64,000 bases of DNA, from assembly GCF_001010415.1 (NCBI RefSeq), contig NZ_JPLE01000016.1, positions 1 to 64,000 on the forward strand. The letters run 5' to 3'. Positions 18,429 to 27,376 of this stretch are shown here, one piece after another. This DNA is from Xanthomonas pisi DSM 18956 (GTDB lineage: Bacteria; Pseudomonadota; Gammaproteobacteria; Xanthomonadales; Xanthomonadaceae). The notes under the pieces were generated by a model. It saw nothing but the letters and a program-made list of their open reading frames with translations, was not told the origin of the DNA and did not search any database. Each line of letters starts with the position of its first letter. Position 1 is the stretch's first letter. The position numbers and the translations under genes were made by a program.

Positions 18429-18862
18429 ACACGCGCATGGTCGTGTGGATCACGCGCGTGCTTGCTCTGGCCATCCACGAACGTCAATTGAGCGAACACG
18501 GTGGCGCTGCTGGCATCCGCGATGAGGCCTTGCTGGACTCGGCGCTGGCCCGTCCACAGCAGCTGTTTTCTTATGGCGATCCCCCGCCCGATCTGGTGCA
18601 GTTGACTGCCAGCCTTGCCTACGGGCTGGCACGCAATCACCCGTTTGTAGATGGCAACAAGCGTACCGCCCATGTCTGCTACCGCGTTTTTCTCGTGCTC
18701 AATGGTGCCGAGCTCATGGCCTCGCAGGAAGAGAAGTATGTCGCCATGATGGGATTGGCCGATGGCGCATGGAGCGAAGCGGAGTTTGCCCAATGGTTGC
18801 GTCCACGGGTGCGCTTGCGTGCCGATACGCATGTGCACGAACCCCGCGGGCATTACGGTTGA
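18425..18862 (+). CDS. Death-on-curing (Doc/Fic) family toxin
   Basis: This 145-residue protein is a Fic-fold toxin of the Doc group. In this group the enzyme phosphorylates elongation factor Tu and stops translation. The active-site motif is HPFVDGNKRT with His72 and Arg80. The IRDEALLDSALARPQQLF segment is the flap-region signature of Doc proteins. The start ATG overlaps the antitoxin stop. Frames upstream in the same phase are fortuitous. The motif has no missing residue, so the toxin is likely active and held by the neighbouring MazE-like antitoxin, which replaces the Phd partner of the classical P1 system. Confidence 0.93.
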   Translation: MNTRMVVWITRVLALAIHERQLSEHGGAAGIRDEALLDSALARPQQLFSYGDPPPDLVQLTASLAYGLARNHPFVDGNKRTAHVCYRVFLVLNGAELMASQEEKYVAMMGLADGAWSEAEFAQWLRPRVRLRADTHVHEPRGHYG

Positions 18863-19095
18863 TGCATTGCGTCGCCCCGCCGACGAATTATCGCGGAGCA
18901 TCAGCAATTGCGCAGGATACCTACGTTCTGATCCGCACAACGTGGCGGCTGCACGGATGTTTCAACGCGCCGCCAGATTCAATGCTGCGTGGATTGCCGT
19001 TTTAGCAGAGAGGCCATCCATGGCCGTGCGTCGCTGCTTTGCAACTCACGCCGCAGACTGCGAGGGGTCTGAGTGGCTGCTAGTCCGCAATGCCC

Positions 19096-20544
19096 TCAGT
19101 CCTTCGCATACACCACCCCCAGCTTGTCGATCTCCTCACCCGCGCGGCCGGTGAAACCGGCGATATGCCAGCCGCTGGGAGCGGTCAGCGTGTAGCTCTC
19201 GCTGGTCGGGCTGCCCACCTGCACGCTGCGGCCTTTGTTGGTGCGCAGGCTCAGCGAGAACAGGCGGGTGCGGTCGTTGTACTTGCCCACGGTGAAGGTG
19301 GCCGAGGACAGCGTTTCGTTGGCCCCCAGCGACAGTGTGGTCGCCTGCCCGCCGCTGCCGCCATGCGCGAGCAGCTTGCCGCTGTCCAGGATCACGCCGA
19401 CGCCATCCAGGCGCGCACCGCCGCGCAGGGTCACGCCACTGAGCGGACGCACGCCAGGGTCGCCGGCCAGATCGTTGAACGGAACGCCATGCGGACCACC
19501 GAACTGGTCGCTGGTGCGCAATCGGTCGCCCACGGCCCATCCGAATTGCGCATGCAGCGGGTAGTGGTCGGACAGCGGCTTGCCGGCGCTGTCATAGAAG
19601 CCGCCGCCATCGAGCTGGTAACGGTTGGCCACCAGGGTCAATTGCGGCGCGTCGCGGTACAGGATCTTGTCGACCACTTCGCAGCTATTGGTCGGCGGCG
19701 TGCCGCACAACAGCGGTGCGGCGCCGGCCGCCGGTGCTGCGCCCTTGATCAGCTCCACCCACGGATCGGTCAAACCGTTGGAGGCGATCAACTCGCGGAT
19801 GTTGTCGTCGCTGCGGGTGTAGCGCGTATTGGAATCCATCATCACCAGCACCGCATTGCCGGCCGACCAGGTCTGGATGAACTGCGAGAGCTGGCCGATA
19901 TTGGCGCGACGTGCAGACAGGTCGCCCGCTTCGACCCCGGCATTGGGGTGCGCGTTGTAGACGTCCAGCAACACGCCGTCGGCCAGGCGCACGCGCATGT
20001 AACTGAAACCCTTCGGGGTCAGGCAGTCGGTGCCGTTGCACTGGTTCCACTTGACCCGGGTGAAGTCGTTGAAGGGATAGTTGCTGAGCGTGTTGAGCCC
20101 GTCGCCGAACGCGGCACCGCCACTGGTGGCAGTGCGGTAGGGATGCGCGTCGCCGGCGTACAGCGTGGCGTGGTAGTTGAAGTCTTCCTGCACGTTGACC
20201 AGCCCGTAAGGCGCCAGTTTCGGTGCGAGCAGTGCGGTGTTGGTGGCCGGCGTTCCGCTGGACAGGCCTTCGGGCAGGCCGGCGACGTTGTAGGTCAGTA
20301 CGTTGAGTACGCCGACGTCCGTTTGCGCCTGGGCGACGCCTGCGCAGGCAAGTGTGAGAGCAGCTAACAAAACGTAGCGAGCGGTTGTCAGGTGGGTGCG
20401 GACGGCGCGGAGGAACCGCAGTGTACGAGTGGTACATGAGGATTCCGAGCACCGGCCGCGCCCGCCTGGCGAACGCGCAGTAGTTTTGGTAGTTGCTCTC
20501 AGAGTGATTGCGAGACTGACGAGAGTACGTCGCTGGTGGAGCAT
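19096..20544 (-). CDS. Secreted endonuclease/exonuclease/phosphatase-fold enzyme with jacalin-like lectin tail
   Basis: This is an EEP-fold hydrolase (the family of DNase I and bacterial sphingomyelinases). It begins VLNVLTYNVAGLPEG, has a NVQEDFNYH metal-binding segment, NAHPNAG, a VMMDSNTRY segment and a terminal SDHYPLHAQF His motif. About the last 130 residues look like a jacalin-type beta-prism lectin (GGSGGQATTLSLGANETL, TNKGRSVQVG, GFTGRAGEEIDKLGVVY). The signal peptide (TARYVLLAALTLACAGVAQA) is partly encoded by a MITE-like element. The chosen ATG 20544 has an AGAGGCG ribosome site but gives a long N-region before the hydrophobic core. The natural start may have been displaced by the insertion. 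The substrate could be nucleic acid or phospholipid. Confidence 0.78.
   Translation of the reverse strand: MLHQRRTLVSLAITLRATTKTTARSPGGRGRCSESSCTTRTLRFLRAVRTHLTTARYVLLAALTLACAGVAQAQTDVGVLNVLTYNVAGLPEGLSSGTPATNTALLAPKLAPYGLVNVQEDFNYHATLYAGDAHPYRTATSGGAAFGDGLNTLSNYPFNDFTRVKWNQCNGTDCLTPKGFSYMRVRLADGVLLDVYNAHPNAGVEAGDLSARRANIGQLSQFIQTWSAGNAVLVMMDSNTRYTRSDDNIRELIASNGLTDPWVELIKGAAPAAGAAPLLCGTPPTNSCEVVDKILYRDAPQLTLVANRYQLDGGGFYDSAGKPLSDHYPLHAQFGWAVGDRLRTSDQFGGPHGVPFNDLAGDPGVRPLSGVTLRGGARLDGVGVILDSGKLLAHGGSGGQATTLSLGANETLSSATFTVGKYNDRTRLFSLSLRTNKGRSVQVGSPTSESYTLTAPSGWHIAGFTGRAGEEIDKLGVVYAKD
20356..20500 (-). mobile_element. MITE-like element, copy B (inside the 5' part of the EEP-lectin gene)
   Basis: This 145-bp element has terminal inverted repeats GAGAGCAGCTAACAAAAC and GTTTTGGTAGTTGCTCTC (16 of 18 positions pair). 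The interior is nearly identical to 37955-38095, including the block GTACGAGTGGTACATGAGG. There is no transposase. Read on the minus strand, its end supplies the codons for RYVLLA in the signal peptide of the flanking gene. Confidence 0.85.
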
Positions 20545-20624
20545 AAATCGCCTCTTGCAGTGATGAGAAACAGCGGCTGGCACGGTGGCCAGGGAAACGG
20601 CGCCGATGCGCCGATGCAACCACA

Positions 20625-20646
20625 CGCGCCGGTCGCGGCCGGCGCG
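20625..20646 (-). terminator. Hairpin after the histidine phosphatase gene
   Basis: An 8-bp GC-only stem (CGCGCCGG and CCGGCGCG, 6-nt loop) starts 8 nt past the stop codon at 20654. It has no T-tract, so its strength is uncertain. Confidence 0.4.
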
Positions 20647-20653
20647 CGCGGCG

Positions 20654-21970
20654 TCATTCGCTCAGGTAATGCGGGTCGATCGCGGCGTAGATCAATGTCG
20701 CCAAGGTTGGCAGCGGGCAGTCGTACTCCGGGGTGGCGCTGCTGCAGCCGGGAATGAACACTGGCGATGACGGCGGCGGCGCCTGCGGTGTCAGTGCACG
20801 GCGTTCGCGCAGTTGCGCCAGCGTCTGCGCGGTGTAGCGCAGGCGGATCACGCGCAGCCCATCGGCACGCCGCCAGCGCTCGAATACCAAGGCGCCGCCA
20901 GGCACGGTCTGGTCGGGTTGGTAACCGGGCAATTGCCAATGCAGATCGAACATGCCGGCCAGCAAGGTCAGCGTGCCGTCGTGACCGGACAGCACCACCA
21001 GCCGTGCATCGCCACCGATCGGCGTGGCCTGCGGTGGATTGCGATTGCCACTGGTAACACTGCCTTGCTGCAGCGTCGCCAGCAGCCGCGCCGCCAACGG
21101 CGTACTGGCCATGCGCGCAACCGTCGGCGCACGCAGGCGCAGCGCGAACTCGGCCTGATGCGGGGCGAACGCGCGCAGCAGACTGGCTTCGTCCACGCCT
21201 TGCCATCCCAACGCGGCAAAGTCCTGGCCGTCGGCCCAGCCCATCAACAGGCTTTCGCTGATGCCGGAAGCTGCCGGTGCCGGGCCTTCGACACCGGCGA
21301 TTCCGTCGTGGGCAGCGCCCATGCCTGCGGGCACCGCATCCAGGCGTTGCTTGCCGGCACCGGCCTGGGTCGGGCACGGCCGCTGCGCGCATTGCAGCAA
21401 CAGTTGCTGCAAGCTGTCGATCGCATCGCGTTGCGCCGCATTCCAGGCGACCACATCGCCGCCGACGCGGCCGGCGATGGCCGCGCGCATCAATGCCGCC
21501 GCAGCGGGTTGTCGCAATGCCGGCGCGCCGTCGAACAGTGGATCGGACGCGTCATCGGCCACGTGGTGCACCGTGTTCGTGCACCCCGGGGTGAGCGTAC
21601 TTGCCAACGCACGCGCCGAGGCGATGGTGCGCTGGGTGCGATTGGCCCAGTAGTAGACATTGGCGCAGCCATCGTCATCGAACAGACCCAACGGCGTATA
21701 ACGGGCGCGGTAATAGGCACCGAATAATGCCTCCAGACGCGCACCGTTTGCGGTCAGGTGGCCGGCCGGCACATCGAAGCGTGGCCAGGGACGTGCGGAA
21801 TAGCGACCCAGTTGCTCCGGGCTGGACATCGCCGCACGCACGCCGTGGCGTTTGAGGATGACGACTTTCTCAAGCGTCTCCGACGTGGTGGCGGCAGGCG
21901 CGACCGGCGTAGCCAGGCCAGCCACGATCAAGACAAAAAAACCGATACAGCTACGAAGCAGTAATGACAT
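20654..21970 (-). CDS. Periplasmic histidine-type acid phosphatase (phytase-like)
   Basis: This 438-residue protein is an exported histidine acid phosphatase of the phytase/glucose-1-phosphatase branch. It releases phosphate from organic phosphomonoesters in the periplasm. A signal peptide spans residues about 1-27. The phosphate pocket motif is RHGVR at 41-45, with His42 as the phosphorylated nucleophile. It is followed by Ala-Ala rather than the Ala-Pro usual in phytases. The proton donor site is LSGHDGT near residue 325, and several cysteines are spaced as in disulphide-bonded relatives. ATG 21970 opens the signal peptide directly. It lies 275 bp downstream of the TonB receptor gene in the same direction, which suggests a joint task in phosphorus supply. 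Confidence 0.88.
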   Translation of the reverse strand: MSLLLRSCIGFFVLIVAGLATPVAPAATTSETLEKVVILKRHGVRAAMSSPEQLGRYSARPWPRFDVPAGHLTANGARLEALFGAYYRARYTPLGLFDDDGCANVYYWANRTQRTIASARALASTLTPGCTNTVHHVADDASDPLFDGAPALRQPAAAALMRAAIAGRVGGDVVAWNAAQRDAIDSLQQLLLQCAQRPCPTQAGAGKQRLDAVPAGMGAAHDGIAGVEGPAPAASGISESLLMGWADGQDFAALGWQGVDEASLLRAFAPHQAEFALRLRAPTVARMASTPLAARLLATLQQGSVTSGNRNPPQATPIGGDARLVVLSGHDGTLTLLAGMFDLHWQLPGYQPDQTVPGGALVFERWRRADGLRVIRLRYTAQTLAQLRERRALTPQAPPPSSPVFIPGCSSATPEYDCPLPTLATLIYAAIDPHYLSE

Positions 21971-22068
21971 GAGTGATCTCAACACGTGATGCAGGTGCTG
22001 CACACCGCGATACGAAGCGATGTGCGGCTGGCAACAGCGCCATAGCCGAAGCCATGGCCCTTGCAGAT

Positions 22069-22089
22069 GGCGCCTTGCGGCAAGGCGCC
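22069..22089 (-). terminator. Hairpin between the TonB receptor and phosphatase genes
   Basis: A 9-bp perfect stem (GGCGCCTTG, loop CGG, CAAGGCGCC) lies in the gap downstream of the TonB receptor gene. It may end or attenuate that transcript. Confidence 0.45.
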
Positions 22090-22245
22090 CGGTGGCGGCA
22101 TTGGCTGCCGCCAACAAACTGGATCGGCGATCACGACGGCTGCGCTCGTCGCAAGGCCTCCGTGGCGGCATGTCACCCGCAAGCGCAGCGCCTCCGATGC
22201 ACGCCGCACGTCGCTGACAACTGCTCGTCAGCTCTCCAGCCCTTT

Positions 22246-25146
22246 TCAAAACCGCGCGCGTAACCCCAGCGACCAGGTGCGGCCGTAGTCGGTATAGCCG
22301 CCGAACAGGTGATCGCCAACGAACTGGCGCTGCACTTCGCCAGTGAGGTTGATCGCGTTGACGAACACCGACAGCGTGTCGTTGACCTTGTAGGCGACAT
22401 TGGCATCCAGGCTGCCGAACTGGTCGCTGTTGAGCGTGGCCACATTGGCGGTGCCCACCGCGTTGAGGATGTCGTCGCTCCAGCTGTAGCTGACGCGCGC
22501 CATCAACGGCCCCTTCTCGTAGAACAGCACGGCGTTGTAGGTGTTCCTGGCCACGCCTTCCAGGCTGTCGGTGAAGCTGCTGGTGCCGTCGTGATAGGTC
22601 GCCTTGCTGTCGGTCCAGGTGTAGTTGAGCTGCATGCCCAGGCCGTCCAGCGGCGACGGCAGGCCGCTGAAGACCTGCTGATACGCCACTTCCGCGCCTT
22701 GCACCATCGCCTTGCTGCCGTTGGTCTTGGACGACAGCAGATAGGTCTGGCCCTGGTAGACCAGGTTGGACATCTGGGTCTGGATGAAGCTGGAGATATC
22801 CTTGTAGAACAGACCTCCGGTCAGTGCCGAGGTGCCGTCGATGTACCACTCGAAGGTCAGGTCGTACTGCCATGCCTCGAACGGCTGCAGCGCAGGGTTG
22901 CCGCCGCTGGCGGTGAGGCGTTCGCCACTGGAATTGAAGGTCAGCTTGGACGACAGATCGGTGAGGTCCGGGCGCGTGATCACCTTGGCCGCGGAAGTCC
23001 GCAGCACCATGTCCTCGCGCACATCCCAGGCCGCGTTGAACGACGGCAGCACATTGGTATAGCTGCGCTCGAAATGCACCGGCTGTGCGCTGCCGTTGAC
23101 ATCGGCATGGCCATCGGTGGCCTGCTCGGTGCGCACCACGCGCGCGCCGACATTACCGCGCAGTTCCCGGCCCGCCAGCTGGGTGGCGAAGTTGCTCATC
23201 GCGTACGCCGAGGCAATCTTTTCCTGCACCTCGTAGGAATTCTGCAGGTCGGCGCTGTTGGGCGTGTTGCTTAGATCGGCGCTGGTCGGCCAATTGCCCC
23301 AGAACGCGGATTCGATCGGCGCCAGCCATTGCCGCGGCAGTTTGCCGTTGGCGTCCGACAGCATGTCGCCCACCGGCAACGCGGTGAAATAGCTGCCCGG
23401 GAAACGTACCCCGGCAATGCTGTTGAGCAGCAGGTCGGCGCGATCGTAGGTGCGCGAGCGCTGGCGGTACTTGGCGCCCACCTTGAAGTCGCGAAAGAAG
23501 CTGCCGTCGAGTGTGCGCCTGGCATCGAACTGCAGCGCGTCTTCCTTGTCGCGCGCATCGATCTCGCGCCATTCCAGCCGGCGCCCTGCCACGGTGGCCG
23601 GGTTGCTCGGATCGAAGCCGTTGGTGAAGCTCCAGTCCGGTACGTTGTCGCCGTCGGCTTGCGGCATGTCCACGCGCATCGACAGGTTGGTGCCGCTGCG
23701 CAGACGGGTGCGCCGGATCGGATCGGAGTCGTAGCTGTGCGCCTGCGAGTGGAACGCCACTGCGCCAAGCGTCCACTGGTCGCCGCTCCAGGTGCTGGAC
23801 AGGCGTGCGCTGCGATTGTCGTCGGTGATGCCGGAGGTCTCGCGCGAGATCTGCACCTGGCCGTTGCGATAATCGAAGCCGGTGATACCGCCGTTTTGCA
23901 CCCGCAGATTGCTCAGCTTGGCCAGGCTGTCGAAGCCCACGCCCATGCTGTATTCGTCGTAATGCACGGTCTGCCTGGCGTAGAGCAGATCCAGGTTGGT
24001 CTCCCACGCCTCGCTGGGCTTCCATTGCAGCGAGGCCGCCACGCCGGTGCGCTCGCGCTCTTCCAGTTCCAGCGTCGGGCGCAGGCCGGTCGGCACATAA
24101 TTGGCACCGGGCACACCCGGCACGCCGTTGAGGTAATAGTCCCAGCTCACCTCGTTGACGCGGTCCTGGCGCAGCGTACGTTGCGCATACGCGCCGGAAA
24201 TCAGCATGCCGAAGGTGCCTTCGGCATTGACCCAGTTGAACAGCCCGGAGACGCGCGGATCGTTAGCCTGGGTGCGCTGGGCCTGGCTGGATTCCAGCGA
24301 TACGTTGGTCAGTGTCTTGCCCAGCTCCAGCGGGCGGAATGTACGCACGTTGACGATGCCGCCGATGGCGCCTTCGTCCAGGTCGGCGGTGGGGCTCTTG
24401 ATCACGTCCAGCCCGGAGACCAGTTCGGCCGGCAGCGTGTCGTAGCGGAACTGCCGCCCGGTCTGGCCGGAGGTGCGCACGTTCTCGTTGACCGCCATGG
24501 TCTGGCCGTTGAGCGTGGTGACCTGGAAATTCGGGCCCAGGCCGCGCACGCGCACGTACACGCCTTCGCCGCGGTCGCGCACGATCGACACGCCGGGCAC
24601 GCGCTGCAGCGCCTCGGCCACGTTCTGTGCCGGCAACTTGCCGATGTCTTCTGCGGCAATCACATCCACCACGCTGTCGGCGTAGCGTTTCTGGCGCAAC
24701 GCAGCGCTGAGGCTGCCGGCGTAACTGCCGAGTACCTGGATGCTGTCCAGCTCCTGCACCGGTGCGTCTGCGCGCGGTACTGGCGCATTCGCCACGGCCG
24801 CCGACGTCGCGGACAGCTGGGCCTGCGCGCCAGCCGGGTCCTGCGCCGTTTCGATGGTCACCGTGGTCGGGTTCAGATAGCGATAGCGCAGGCCGGTACC
24901 GGCAAGCAACTGCTGCAACGCCTGTTCTGGTGCGATGCCGGCAGTGGTGGCACGGGTCTGCGGGTTGCCCGCAACGCCTGCCGCATACACGAATTGCAGG
25001 CCGGTCTGACGCGACAAGGCATTGAGTGCCCGTGCCAGGGGTTGTGCGGGAATCGCATCGACCGACACCGCCGCAGGCGTGGTCTGGGCACCGGCAGTAC
25101 CGGCATGCAACGCGAGAGCAATCGAAAGAACCAACGTACGACGCAT
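22246..25146 (-). CDS. TonB-dependent outer-membrane receptor with N-terminal signalling domain
   Basis: This 966-residue receptor transduces its ligand signal to the FecR/FecI pair encoded just upstream. Order: signal peptide (1-20), STN signalling domain about 25-95 (AIPAQPLARALNALSRQTGLQF then GTGLRYRYL), and plug domain about 145-260 (VVDVIAAEDIGKLPAQNVAE, VPGVSIVRDRGEGVYVRVRG). The 22-strand barrel ends in GLRARF with the terminal Phe needed for outer-membrane assembly. ATG 25146 opens the signal peptide; the frame is open further upstream without a better start. The family contains siderophore, haem, glycan and phosphate-ester receptors. The phytase-like gene downstream favours a phosphate-containing ligand, but this is inference. 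Confidence 0.94.
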   Translation of the reverse strand: MRRTLVLSIALALHAGTAGAQTTPAAVSVDAIPAQPLARALNALSRQTGLQFVYAAGVAGNPQTRATTAGIAPEQALQQLLAGTGLRYRYLNPTTVTIETAQDPAGAQAQLSATSAAVANAPVPRADAPVQELDSIQVLGSYAGSLSAALRQKRYADSVVDVIAAEDIGKLPAQNVAEALQRVPGVSIVRDRGEGVYVRVRGLGPNFQVTTLNGQTMAVNENVRTSGQTGRQFRYDTLPAELVSGLDVIKSPTADLDEGAIGGIVNVRTFRPLELGKTLTNVSLESSQAQRTQANDPRVSGLFNWVNAEGTFGMLISGAYAQRTLRQDRVNEVSWDYYLNGVPGVPGANYVPTGLRPTLELEERERTGVAASLQWKPSEAWETNLDLLYARQTVHYDEYSMGVGFDSLAKLSNLRVQNGGITGFDYRNGQVQISRETSGITDDNRSARLSSTWSGDQWTLGAVAFHSQAHSYDSDPIRRTRLRSGTNLSMRVDMPQADGDNVPDWSFTNGFDPSNPATVAGRRLEWREIDARDKEDALQFDARRTLDGSFFRDFKVGAKYRQRSRTYDRADLLLNSIAGVRFPGSYFTALPVGDMLSDANGKLPRQWLAPIESAFWGNWPTSADLSNTPNSADLQNSYEVQEKIASAYAMSNFATQLAGRELRGNVGARVVRTEQATDGHADVNGSAQPVHFERSYTNVLPSFNAAWDVREDMVLRTSAAKVITRPDLTDLSSKLTFNSSGERLTASGGNPALQPFEAWQYDLTFEWYIDGTSALTGGLFYKDISSFIQTQMSNLVYQGQTYLLSSKTNGSKAMVQGAEVAYQQVFSGLPSPLDGLGMQLNYTWTDSKATYHDGTSSFTDSLEGVARNTYNAVLFYEKGPLMARVSYSWSDDILNAVGTANVATLNSDQFGSLDANVAYKVNDTLSVFVNAINLTGEVQRQFVGDHLFGGYTDYGRTWSLGLRARF

Positions 25147-25476
25147 CGTGGAATCCAGTAGGGGAGGAAGCAATGCGCAGCGCCACGCACAGGCGGGAAT
25201 GCTGCGTTGTACCCGGACTACGAGGGACGACAGCGACGATCGGGCACCGCTTTTTGATGAATTTTCTGTGACACGTGGGCGCCGGTAGCGCACATGCAAG
25301 CGGGCGTACCATGCTGCCTGCACGATGCGGGTGCATCTGCACGCGTGCGCACGCCGGCCGGTCGCCAAAGGGTCATGGCTGATGTCAGAGCGCGGCACGC
25401 ACACGATGCCGCCCACCGTCACTGCCCATGTCGGAGACGTCACCTGGCAGTGAAGGTGTCATTCACGCTACGGTCG
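25147..25476. other. Intergenic region between TonB receptor and fecR-like gene
   Basis: No gene is supported here. Since the receptor starts at 25146 and is likely read by the neighbouring ECF sigma factor, its promoter should lie in this gap. I cannot identify the boxes with confidence. Confidence 0.4.
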
Positions 25477-26574
25477 TCAGCGCGCGGCGGCGCCCTGCGC
25501 TGGCGTGCTGCTCACGCGCAGAACGCCCGGCGCATCGACCACGCGCAGGTCGGGTTGATCGTCGAGAAACGCGCGCAGCGAGGCGACATCGTCGCCGCGC
25601 AGGTTGCCGGTGAGCCGCAACGCGCCGGCGGCGGCATCGTCGATGAGCAGGCGGGTGCGATTGAGCCGATTGAAATCCTCGGCCACGGTGGCCAGCGGCA
25701 CATCGCGGAACACGATGCGCCGCTGCCACCACGCATGCATCGCGGCGACATCCTCGCTGGACACTTCGACCCGGCCGGACACCGCGTCGATCCGTGCGCT
25801 CTGCCCGGCACCCAGGTTTGCCAGCATCGGCTGCCGCTTGCGGTCTTCGCGCCACACGTGCACGCGCCCCTCGGTGACCTCGATGCGTGCCTGCTGCCGA
25901 TACAACGCGATATCGAAGGTGGTGCCGATATCTTCCACACGCAGGCAACCGGCATACACCTGCAACCGACGGCGGTCCCGGGCCACTTCGAAGCTGGCCT
26001 GACCCTGCAGCAATTGCAGGCGACGGCTCCACGGCGTCATGGTCGCACGCACGCTGCTGAGCGCATTCAGATGCACCACGCTGCGGTCGGCCAGTTGCAC
26101 ACGGCGCTGCTCGCCATGCGCGGTGGCATAGGTCTGGGTGCGCGGCCAGGCCCAGCCGGTCAAGACCGCCACGCCGCACAACGCCGCAGCCAGGCCCAGG
26201 CTCCAGCCACGTCCACGCACGCCGCGCTGGCCATCGTGACGGCCCGCAGGCGCCACGTGCCGAGGCGGTCGTGGTTGCGGCAATCGGGACGGCAACGGCA
26301 ACGCGATCACATTGGGCGAGGCTGCAGCCGCACGCGTGCGGCGATCGCCCTCGAGCAAGGCCTCCACATCCAGCTCCATGCCACGCAAGACATCGCCCAG
26401 CTCGCCGGCGACGCGCAGCACGGCCATGTACTCGCGCACATGCAGCGGCGATGCGGTCAGCCATTGCATGAAGCTGGCTTGCTGCTGCGCATCCAGCGCC
26501 TGCATGCGGTGCAGTGCATGCCAGTGCGCGGCTTCGCCGGCAGCGCTGCGGGTGGCCAGAATGCGCGTGCTCAC
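25477..26574 (-). CDS. FecR-type anti-sigma factor
   Basis: This 365-residue inner-membrane protein relays the receptor signal to the ECF sigma factor. The N-terminal cytoplasmic part (about 10-75, with HWHALHRMQALDAQQQASFMQWL) is the FecR_N helical domain that binds sigma. A membrane segment lies at about 124-143. The periplasmic FecR domain follows (EQRRVQLADRSVVHLNALSSVRA, LLQGQASFEVARD, EDIGTTFDI, VTEGRVHV). A C-terminal STN-like part (FRDVPLATVAEDFNRLNRTRLLI) should contact the receptor. The GTG at 26574 is preferred: GGGGAG lies before it and it overlaps the sigma gene stop, which indicates coupling. Confidence 0.92.
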   Translation of the reverse strand: MSTRILATRSAAGEAAHWHALHRMQALDAQQQASFMQWLTASPLHVREYMAVLRVAGELGDVLRGMELDVEALLEGDRRTRAAAASPNVIALPLPSRLPQPRPPRHVAPAGRHDGQRGVRGRGWSLGLAAALCGVAVLTGWAWPRTQTYATAHGEQRRVQLADRSVVHLNALSSVRATMTPWSRRLQLLQGQASFEVARDRRRLQVYAGCLRVEDIGTTFDIALYRQQARIEVTEGRVHVWREDRKRQPMLANLGAGQSARIDAVSGRVEVSSEDVAAMHAWWQRRIVFRDVPLATVAEDFNRLNRTRLLIDDAAAGALRLTGNLRGDDVASLRAFLDDQPDLRVVDAPGVLRVSSTPAQGAAAR

Positions 26575-27095
26575 CAGCTCTCCCCGCTGTCGGCAACTGC
26601 CTGCCTGCAAGCCGACAACCCACGCACCACATGTTTTTTGACCATGTGCGCAGACACGCCCATGCGCTCGGCGATCTGCTTATAGCTGAGTCCATCGCGG
26701 TACTGCATCACCAGCACCGCGCAGGTGCGCTGCGGCAAGGTCGCCAGCAAGGCCTGCAGACGTTGCTGGCGCTGCTGACGGTGCGCGGCATCTTCCACAT
26801 CCTCGCCGGCGGCCAGCAACTGCGAAAACTGTTCCATTTCTTCGATCTGCAACGGCGCCTGCTTGCGACGCACCGCCTGCTCGCGCGCAAGATTCAGCGC
26901 CACCGTGTACAGATAGGCTTCCGGGTTGGCGATTCCCTCGCCCTGGTCCTGCTGCGCACGCAACAGGCGGAGATAGGTTTCCTGCACCAGGTCCTCGGCG
27001 TCTTCCTTGGCGCCGCGGCGCACAAAGAAACCGCGCAGCACCGATCCGTGCTGCGTGAACACCTGGGTCCACGCGCGGGTGGCAGTGGCTTTCAT
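26571..27095 (-). CDS. FecI-type ECF RNA polymerase sigma factor
   Basis: This 174-residue sigma factor has region 2 at about residues 10-75 (VFTQHGSVLRGFFVRRGAKEDAEDLVQETYLRLL and ANPEAYLYTVALNLARE). Region 4 is at about 110-165 (LPQRTCAVLVMQYRDGLSYKQIAERMGVSAHMVKKHVVRGL). It has no extra domain. It overlaps the fecR-like gene by 3 nt, and the TonB receptor gene lies downstream. In systems of this kind the sigma factor drives transcription of the receptor gene when ligand is bound. It is read divergently from the paoABC operon. Confidence 0.93.
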   Translation of the reverse strand: MKATATRAWTQVFTQHGSVLRGFFVRRGAKEDAEDLVQETYLRLLRAQQDQGEGIANPEAYLYTVALNLAREQAVRRKQAPLQIEEMEQFSQLLAAGEDVEDAAHRQQRQQRLQALLATLPQRTCAVLVMQYRDGLSYKQIAERMGVSAHMVKKHVVRGLSACRQAVADSGESW

Positions 27096-27314
27096 CGTGC
27101 GCGCTCCCCTTGCGCTGGGCGGGCTAGCCTGGCCAATTCAGGTGACACCACGATGACGCACGACGCATGCCTGCCTGCACTGCAGGCCGCTGCGTTGCGC
27201 AACCGATCGCCCATCGCGCGACACTGCAATGCGCTCAAGCGAACGCCACAGCGCTGCTGTTTGTCCGCGCAAGCGCGATCGCAGCATCGCTACATCTACA
27301 CCGTCCCTACACCG

Positions 27315-27341
27315 CACCTTGACCCTGCGAGGGTCAAGGTG
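27315..27341. promoter_or_regulatory. Palindromic operator candidate before paoA
   Basis: CACCTTGACCC and GGGTCAAGGTG form a perfect 11-bp inverted repeat around TGCGA, 36 bp before the paoA start. The CTTGACC/GGTCAAG dyad is the form seen in MerR-family operators, some of which answer aldehydes. A TTGACC -35-like hexamer lies in the left arm, but no convincing -10 follows. It could also be a leader hairpin. Confidence 0.5.
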
Positions 27342-27376
27342 AGGGTCCTCCTCCCAGCCATCGCCACGGGGTTCGC

